NCBI GenBank assembly: GCA_035771175.1
Contig: CM069604.1
Coordinates: 19,531,115-19,595,114, forward strand
Length of the DNA stretch: 64,000 nt
Reading direction: 5' to 3'
DNA from: Paratinospora sagittata
Lineage: Eukaryota > Streptophyta > Magnoliopsida > Ranunculales > Menispermaceae
How positions within the stretch are numbered: the stretch's first letter is position 1; each line of letters opens with the position of its first letter. The position numbers were made by a program, and so were the translations under genes. The notes under the pieces were generated by a model that searched no databases, was not told where the DNA came from, and saw only the letters and a list, made by a program, of their open reading frames with translations. This document shows, one piece after another, positions 59,077 to 64,000 of this stretch.

Positions 59077-60240
59077 CGATGGGTTGCCTCCCAACAAGCG
59101 CTTAGTTTAAAGTCCTCAGCCCGACTTCTTCTACTCGCTTAAACCGAGTATGTTTTTTTATTATTTCTAGCATCCTCCCGTCTTCCTCATTATTCAGCAT
59201 TAATGACGGAATCACCGGACTTGTGCATTTCTCCAAAAAAAATGCATAAGAATGATCCAAAAATAGAAACACAAAGTCTGTGAAGCCTCACTCCTATCTA
59301 ACGGAGGAATGTCATCGAAATACTCAATTGGTGCTTTCCAAACATTTATGCATTGATTTTCAAGCACCTCTAAATGGCTTCGAACATCATCAGTAGCCTC
59401 CTCAACTTTAGCTTGTATCCTTTGAGCAAACAGATCCTCAAAATCAAAAACATACTTTGTGACATTCAAACACTTTTCCACCTTGGTAGGCACCACATCA
59501 ACATATGGCATCATAAGATTGCCTGATTGCACATCCCTTGGCACCTCTTGATCACCACACTCAAGTACATCCATCGGTTGAGTATTCATCTCTTCTCTTC
59601 TTGAGGCCTCATAGCATTGCATCACTTCTAAAATACTTAATTGTCTTAGTGGAGGTGGTGGCGGTGGTGGTGTTATGTCTTAAAATAATGAAACAACCCC
59701 CTTAACATCTTATTCATCGCTCAATGTGAAGACATTGTATTGCTCGTTCGGGTTCACCTATGTAGTACTAGGCAATGAACCACGTTGTTGGGCATTCATG
59801 TCTGAAGCTAGTTGCCCCATTTGCACTTCAAGGTTCTTCAGTAAAGCCCTAGTCTCCGTCATGCATGTGCTACACATATCCTCAAAAGAAGACTCATCCT
59901 CTACTTAATAGTAGAAATCTGATTGAGGTTGCAAGGCCTTCCATGAATTATCATAGGAGTAGTTCTCATGGTTATAAATACCTGAATGGTATTGGTAGGG
60001 TAAAGCGTTACTCATACAATCATAAGCCCAATGGTTACCATATTGAACTTGCTCTATATTTGAATCAAATCCTAAATATCCCATGCTTGCAACTCCCATT
60101 CTCTCCATAGTAGGTTGAGATCTTGCATCAATAAAATTAGATATTTGATGTTAAAGGTGGGATATTGATGCCGACAATGTTGTAATAGGATCAACTTGCC
60201 CAAAACTGTCTTGAAAAGTTGATTGGTTGAATTGTACGCC
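59077..60240 (-). pseudogene. Athila-2 gag remnant joined to pol C-terminus by internal deletion
   Basis: From right to left on the minus strand: YHSGIYNHENYSYDNSWKAL (near 59975, the same GxRNHENFSY-type segment as Athila-1 gag), LLKNLEVQMGQLAS and NAQQRGSLPS (59860-59770), an acidic linker frame (59625-59212), and a stretch near 59235-59155 reading EKCTSPVIPSLMLNNEE and MLEIIKKHTR. The last stretch is the conserved linker before RT. It then goes straight to the pol C-terminal RLLGGNP peptide (59077-59100). Protease, RT, RNase H and most of integrase are gone. Confidence 0.7.
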
Positions 60241-60342
60241 ATTGCTCTACAAAAGAAAAAATAAAAAAAAAAACAAAAGAAAAATCTAAATTAAGATCAA
60301 AGTTAGTTACTAACGATATTAGTGAAAATATAGTGAATCAAT

Positions 60343-60365
60343 CCCCAGCAACGATGCCAAAAACT
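60343..60365 (-). promoter_or_regulatory. Primer binding site (tRNA-Asp type), Athila-2, mutated
   Basis: Minus strand TTTTTGGCATCGTTGCTGGGGATTG against the Athila-1 TTTTTGGCGCCGTTGCCGGGGA; the changes are of the C-to-T / G-to-A type. Confidence 0.8.
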
Positions 60366-60671
60366 TGATGCGTTCAAACAGCAAGCATACGGTGTCAAGT
60401 TATAATATAGAACGGATGATATATCGGGTTGTCGTCTTCTAGGATTGACACTCACACTAAATACCGTTTCACTAACCCTAACTTTATTTAGAAAATCAAA
60501 GTTGAATAACTAATAAACTAAAAACAACAATTAAACAAAAAATATAATAAAAATAGAAAAATTATGGGAATTTGGATGAAAATCAATATGGTAAAACATC
60601 TAGAGATTCAATCTCTCTTCACTATCAACGATGCCTAGAAATATGTGATATTCATCAATTTGTGTAATTCA
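60366..60671 (-). repeat. Athila-2 right (5') LTR, truncated
   Basis: TGATGCGTTCAAACAGCAAGCATACGG-type start (equivalent to TGATGGATGCAAACCGCAAG), about 306 bp, ending in gag sequence of another element. Confidence 0.8.
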
Positions 60672-60687
60672 AGGGTATTACACTTTC

Positions 60688-61290
60688 TATAATGGCCTTC
60701 GTCTAGACATCAAACAGGCCCTATCGATCTTGGATCTCAAGAATTACAGGGAGCTAGTTAATAAGGCCATGAACTTTGAGTAGGAGAAACTGAGTAGGAA
60801 CAGAGGACGAACAGGGAAAAACGACCGACAACATTTTCCCAATAGGGCAACAAGAAGAAGTCCTACTTTAATCAAAACCCAGCCCTCTTAGCCCCCGTAT
60901 AAAAACATGAGGCCACGGCACCTCCGGTTGAAACGTTTAACTTTGGCAATCAGGGTTTTCACAATTATAACCGAGGAGGCCGTAATGGCAGGGGTGGCCG
61001 CCGAAATGGTAACGATAGAGGTGGTGGCCAGCAACACCACAATCAGCATGCCCAACAGAACCAACAACAATTGCCTCAGCAGCAAAGGCTGACTTGTTTC
61101 AACTACGGCCAACAGGGCCATGTAAGAAATGCCTGTTCCCACCCTCAACAACCACGGCAACTTGTTCCCGCAGTTCCAGTCCAACAAGCCCCACTTGCTG
61201 CTAATGCCCAACCTAGGCAGAACCTGCAGAATTAGGGACAAAGGTAGCAAGGTAGAGCGTTTGCAATAGCTCAACAAGCCATCCCAGATA
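60688..61290 (+). pseudogene. gag: Gypsy relic gag
   Basis: Starts inside gag with FYNGLRLDIKQALSILDLKN and LVNKAMNFE, followed by a stop. A Gly/Asn/Gln-rich linker leads to a zinc knuckle at about 61093-61135 (CFNYGQQGHVRNAC), in which the second Cys of C-x2-C is Tyr. The left junction with Athila-2 LTR lies between 60671 and 60688. Confidence 0.75.
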
Positions 61291-61299
61291 ACAATGTAG

Positions 61300-61620
61300 T
61301 CGAAGGTACATTTCCCTTGTTCAATAAAATGGTGCATGTATCGTTTGATTCAAGTCCTACGCACTCCTTTATATCTTTTACATTGCTAAGACATTTAGGG
61401 TTGAAAGCTGAGCCCACATACATCACAATCTATGTCTCAACACCATTAGGATCTCGTACTGACGTGAAATTTAAGTGTTCTCGATGTGAACTTCGAATGT
61501 CAGAACATATAATTTATGCAAATCTTTTAGTGATGAACATTGAATACTTTGACATCATCCTCGGCATGGATTGGCTCGCACCACGAATGCAAGGATCGAT
61601 TGTTTGAAGAAGCAGGTTCA
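61300..61620 (+). pseudogene. Gypsy relic aspartic protease
   Basis: HVSFDSSPTHSFISFTLLRH (near 61335) is the protease active site; the DSG triad reads DSS, with the catalytic Asp kept and Gly lost. [11 protein letters not shown] closes the domain near 61550-61580, where the frame also changes. Confidence 0.8.
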
Positions 61621-62525
61621 GTTCACCTTGCCTACTGGAGAATTTGTCAAAATTCAGGGAACGCAGAAATGGATACACAACTCGACTGTTGCACTCCTCA
61701 AGGCACAGCTTCGAGCCTTATCTCTTGGTGATGACAATGAATCATCATCACTGTACCCTCTCGAGGTACATGACCTTCCTTGTCTACCTCCAGTTCGGGA
61801 ATTCGATTTTAAGATCAATCTCATACCAGCGACGGGACCCATCTCAATTCCACCATACATAATGTACAATGCCGAGTTGGACAAACAATTGAAGGAATTA
61901 CAGAGTAATAGCTTCATCAGAAGAAGTTCATCACCCTGGGGCTCTCCAGTTCTGTTTGTTCGCAAAAAAGATGGTTCGTTACGACTTTGCATTGACCATC
62001 GCAAGTTGAATAACGCCACCATCAAGAACAGATACCCATTACCCAAGATCGATGACTTGTTCGACCAACTTCGAGATGCCAAATACTTCTCTAAGATTGA
62101 TTTACGATCCGGCTAGATCAGAAAGTCGAACATAAATAAAACAACTTTCATGACTCAGTACAGGCATTACGAGTTCTTTGTCATACAATTTGATCTAACA
62201 AATGCACCTGCAACGTTCATGGATTTGATGAACCGCATCTTGAGACTATATTTTGATCGATTCGTGGTGGTCTTTATAGATGATATCTTGATATATTCTT
62301 CAACTGAAGAAGACCATAAGATGCATCTGAGGATTGTCCTCCAGACCTTAAGAAGCCATCAGTTGTATGCAAAGTTGGGTATGTGCGAATTTTGGGCGAA
62401 GAGAGTTCAATTCCTACGTCATGTGGTTTCAGGCAATGGCATTGAGGTGGATCTTTCAAAGGTTGAAGCGGTTTTAAACTGGAAGCAGCCTACCACAATT
62501 ACTCAAATTCGGAGTTTTTTTTGGT
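61620..62525 (+). pseudogene. Gypsy relic reverse transcriptase
   Basis: [58 protein letters not shown] and [12 protein letters not shown] (TAG at 62114-62116), then [20 protein letters not shown] and [10 protein letters not shown] (catalytic Asp pair, 62272-62290). The palm motif MPFGL is changed to IQFDL. The frame breaks at a run of eight T (62513-62520) that separates IRSFF from the connection domain. Confidence 0.88.
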
Positions 62526-63239
62526 TTGGCTATCTACTACAGACGCTTCATCAAGGACTTCTCAAAGATTGTTGAACCTATGACCAAGCTCACTTGGAAA
62601 GACGCTCGATTCATCTGGAATCCCGCCTGTGAGTCATCATTTCAGGAATTGAAGAAGCGCCCCACGACAGCACCAGTACTAATCACTCCAAGAAATGGAG
62701 TTGGATTTTCACTATACACCAACGTCTCTCTCCAAGGCTTAGGTGCAGTACTAATGCAAGAAGGCCAAGTTGTTACATATGCTTTCAGGCAACTAAAGAT
62801 TCATGAGGGTAATTACACAACACATGACTTGAAACTTGCAGCTATCGTATTCGCACTGAAGTTATGGCGTCACTACATATACGGTGAACGGTTTGAGGTC
62901 TTCTCGAATCACAAGAGTCTCAAGTACATCTACACTCAGAGAGACCTGAACATCAGCCATAGGCGATGGTTGGAATTTTTGAAAGATTATGACTTTCAAC
63001 TCTTATACCATCCGGGAAAGGCCAACGTTGTGGCTGATGCCCTGAGTAGAAAATCTTATGTTGCTTGTACTCTTAACTTTGAAATGGGGAAGTTGGCTAC
63101 GGAGAATGAGAGTTTTAACTTAAAGCTCATCGAGGAGGGAGGAAGATCACGACTCTCTCAATTATCAGCCAGCACTAAGCTTATCCAAAAAATCACCCCG
63201 TTGTTATCCCATTTTTCACAGGAGATTAGGGTGGACTAG
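62526..63239 (+). pseudogene. Gypsy relic RNase H with catalytic residues lost
   Basis: [20 protein letters not shown], then RNase H. Three of the four acidic positions are changed: YTNVS for YTDAS (Asn codon 62721-62723), HDLKLAA for HDLELAA (Lys codon 62832-62834) and FSNHKSLKY for FSDHKSLKY (Asn codon 62907-62909). NVVADALSR keeps the last. The zinc-finger part of integrase begins ([15 protein letters not shown]) but the frame ends at TAG 63237-63239 and no integrase core follows. Confidence 0.85.
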
Positions 63240-63249
63240 GTGCAGGTAT

Positions 63250-63462
63250 TTGGGCCCACATTTTGTACCCTTTGTATTATTCATTGGAGATTTTTGGCAG
63301 AATGTTCCTTTAACCATTTCATTTACAAATATATTCTGAAATTAATGAATCAAACTTTTACTTAATCGTTGTTCCGCGTACTCTTTTATTATCGTTATAA
63401 TGCATTCGCACCCCATTCGCTATTGTCCCGCCGGTTTAGGCCCGTCCGGGCGAGGTGTGACA
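63250..63462 (+). repeat. 3' part of a gypsy LTR
   Basis: Ends CGGGCGAGGTGTGACA, directly before a Met-tRNA type primer site (ATAGTATCAGAGCG, 63467-63480, one or two changes from TGGTATCAGAGCG). The LTR start cannot be fixed; homology to pol stops at about 63239. Confidence 0.65.
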
Positions 63463-63466
63463 TTTA

Positions 63467-63480
63467 ATAGTATCAGAGCG
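63467..63480 (+). promoter_or_regulatory. Primer binding site of the next element
   Basis: ATAGTATCAGAGCG five bases after the LTR end. Confidence 0.65.
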
Positions 63481-64000
63481 TAAGGTCAACGACTCGCCTA
63501 AGTCCACCAAATTAGGGGAAGAAATTATTTATTATATATATATATATATCTAGAACTATATATAGTTGAGGAAGAGGTTGCGAGTTCGAACTTGGGGGAG
63601 GCCCCTGGACTGTGCAGTGTTCTGCATAGGGAAAGGACAAAGGTCGTTGGGTGCGTGCAGTGTTCTGTGGACCCCAATGAAGACAATACTGTGGATATAT
63701 AATGGCTAGGCGTTCGCTTCGAGGGGGTGCGCCCGCACCTGGATAGGGGGCACGCTGTGCAACCCAGGATGTGACAAAAAGGCCTTATGAATATATATAT
63801 ATATCTATATATCTATGAATATATGAGATATATATATCATATTACTAGTGGAGAAATTGGAATAAATGATGGCACAAACATCAAGAGAAAAATATAAAAT
63901 ATTGTCCTACGGACAAAAGCATAAATCTTAAAAAATGTTAGAGATATATTTTGTGTCCTTCACAAATTTATTTTCCTTTCAGCAAAAGAATGGCCTCAAG
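63481..64000 (+). other. Leader of the next gypsy element, no gene seen
   Basis: Contains TA microsatellites (63529-63550, 63791-63840), a GCGAGTTCGAACTTGGG stretch (63579-63595) and a direct repeat GTGCAGTGTTCTG (63615 and 63656). The window ends before any gag frame can be recognised. Confidence 0.5.

Larger units (their letters stand above)
56294..60671 (-). mobile_element. Athila-type element Athila-2, deleted
   Basis: Left LTR (56294-57373, its start missing), non-coding tail (57374-59080), pol C-terminal peptide, gag-side coding remnant (59150-60110), primer site and right LTR (from 60366, cut at about 60671). Same order and strand as Athila-1 but without protease, RT, RNase H and the integrase core. 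Both outer LTR ends are lost, so no target duplication can be seen. Confidence 0.8.
60688..63239 (+). mobile_element. Gypsy relic (gag, protease, RT, RNase H), both ends lost
   Basis: Plus-strand internal fragment, with no LTR at its left end and no integrase at its right. The protein blocks place it near the Tekay/Reina side of gypsy, but it is not the same family as the element at 39447. Confidence 0.8.

Noticed and set aside
63540..63720. tRNA gene or intact SINE
   Set aside because: No cloverleaf or A box seen; only a weak B-box-like word.
1..64000. A host gene or a non-transposon system (defence, biosynthetic cluster, endogenous pararetrovirus)
   Set aside because: No intron-exon gene, cluster or movement/coat protein signature was found; all recognisable coding belongs to LTR retrotransposons.

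Overview
The window is plant nuclear DNA, most likely from a eudicot. It is made almost wholly of LTR retrotransposons and their remains. I see no intact host gene, rRNA, tRNA or CRISPR array, and no bacterial gene structure. The assignment rests on plant-specific lineages (Sirevirus-type copia, Athila, Tat and Tekay/Del-type gypsy), Met-tRNA and Asp-tRNA primer sites, and nested insertions bounded by 5-bp target duplications. This looks like old, gene-poor, probably pericentromeric DNA. The species cannot be told from the sequence.

Layout from left to right. 1-1697: 3' end of a Tat-type gypsy element with an antisense extra ORF (60-829, minus) and its LTR (1111-1697). 2301-4993 and 5365-7969: two full solo LTRs of one Tekay/Del-like family, both minus strand, each with a perfect 5-bp target duplication. 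7975-12304: minus-strand gypsy gag-pol relic, fused at 12304 to a broken Sirevirus LTR. 12305-39121: one Sirevirus copia (Sire-1; 5' LTR fragment, gag remnant, env-like ORF, PPT, 3' LTR). It has swallowed a second Sirevirus (Sire-2, 14485-23321), an Athila element (26354-35973, minus) and an Athila LTR fragment (37609-38664).

39122-39446: LTR fragment. 39447-50588: Tekay-type gypsy (5' LTR, PBS, gag, protease, RT, RNase H, integrase), split by a 3,000-bp solo LTR (41295-44294) and a Sirevirus solo LTR (46616-48537). It is cut off at its C-terminal end by a third Sirevirus (Sire-3, minus; 3' LTR 50589-52847, internal part to about 56290). Sire-3 is itself split by a solo Athila LTR (53759-55193). 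56294-60671: a second Athila copy whose RT-to-integrase part is missing. 60688-63239: gag-protease-RT-RNase H relic of another gypsy element. 63250-64000: LTR end, primer site and leader of a further element.

Every coding region is broken by stops, frameshifts, deletions or lost catalytic residues, so none is likely to work alone. Insertion order can be read directly: Sire-2 and Athila-1 are younger than Sire-1, and the solo LTRs are younger than the Tekay element they split. The most notable signal is in the LTRs. Each family carries its own multicopy CG-rich dyad or palindrome (AGGACGCT with AGCGCCCT in one Sirevirus family, AGGAGCGCGTTCCT in another, CCGCGG-centred modules in Athila LTRs), set in otherwise AT-rich DNA. 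A similar array also lies just upstream of the Sirevirus env-like ORF.
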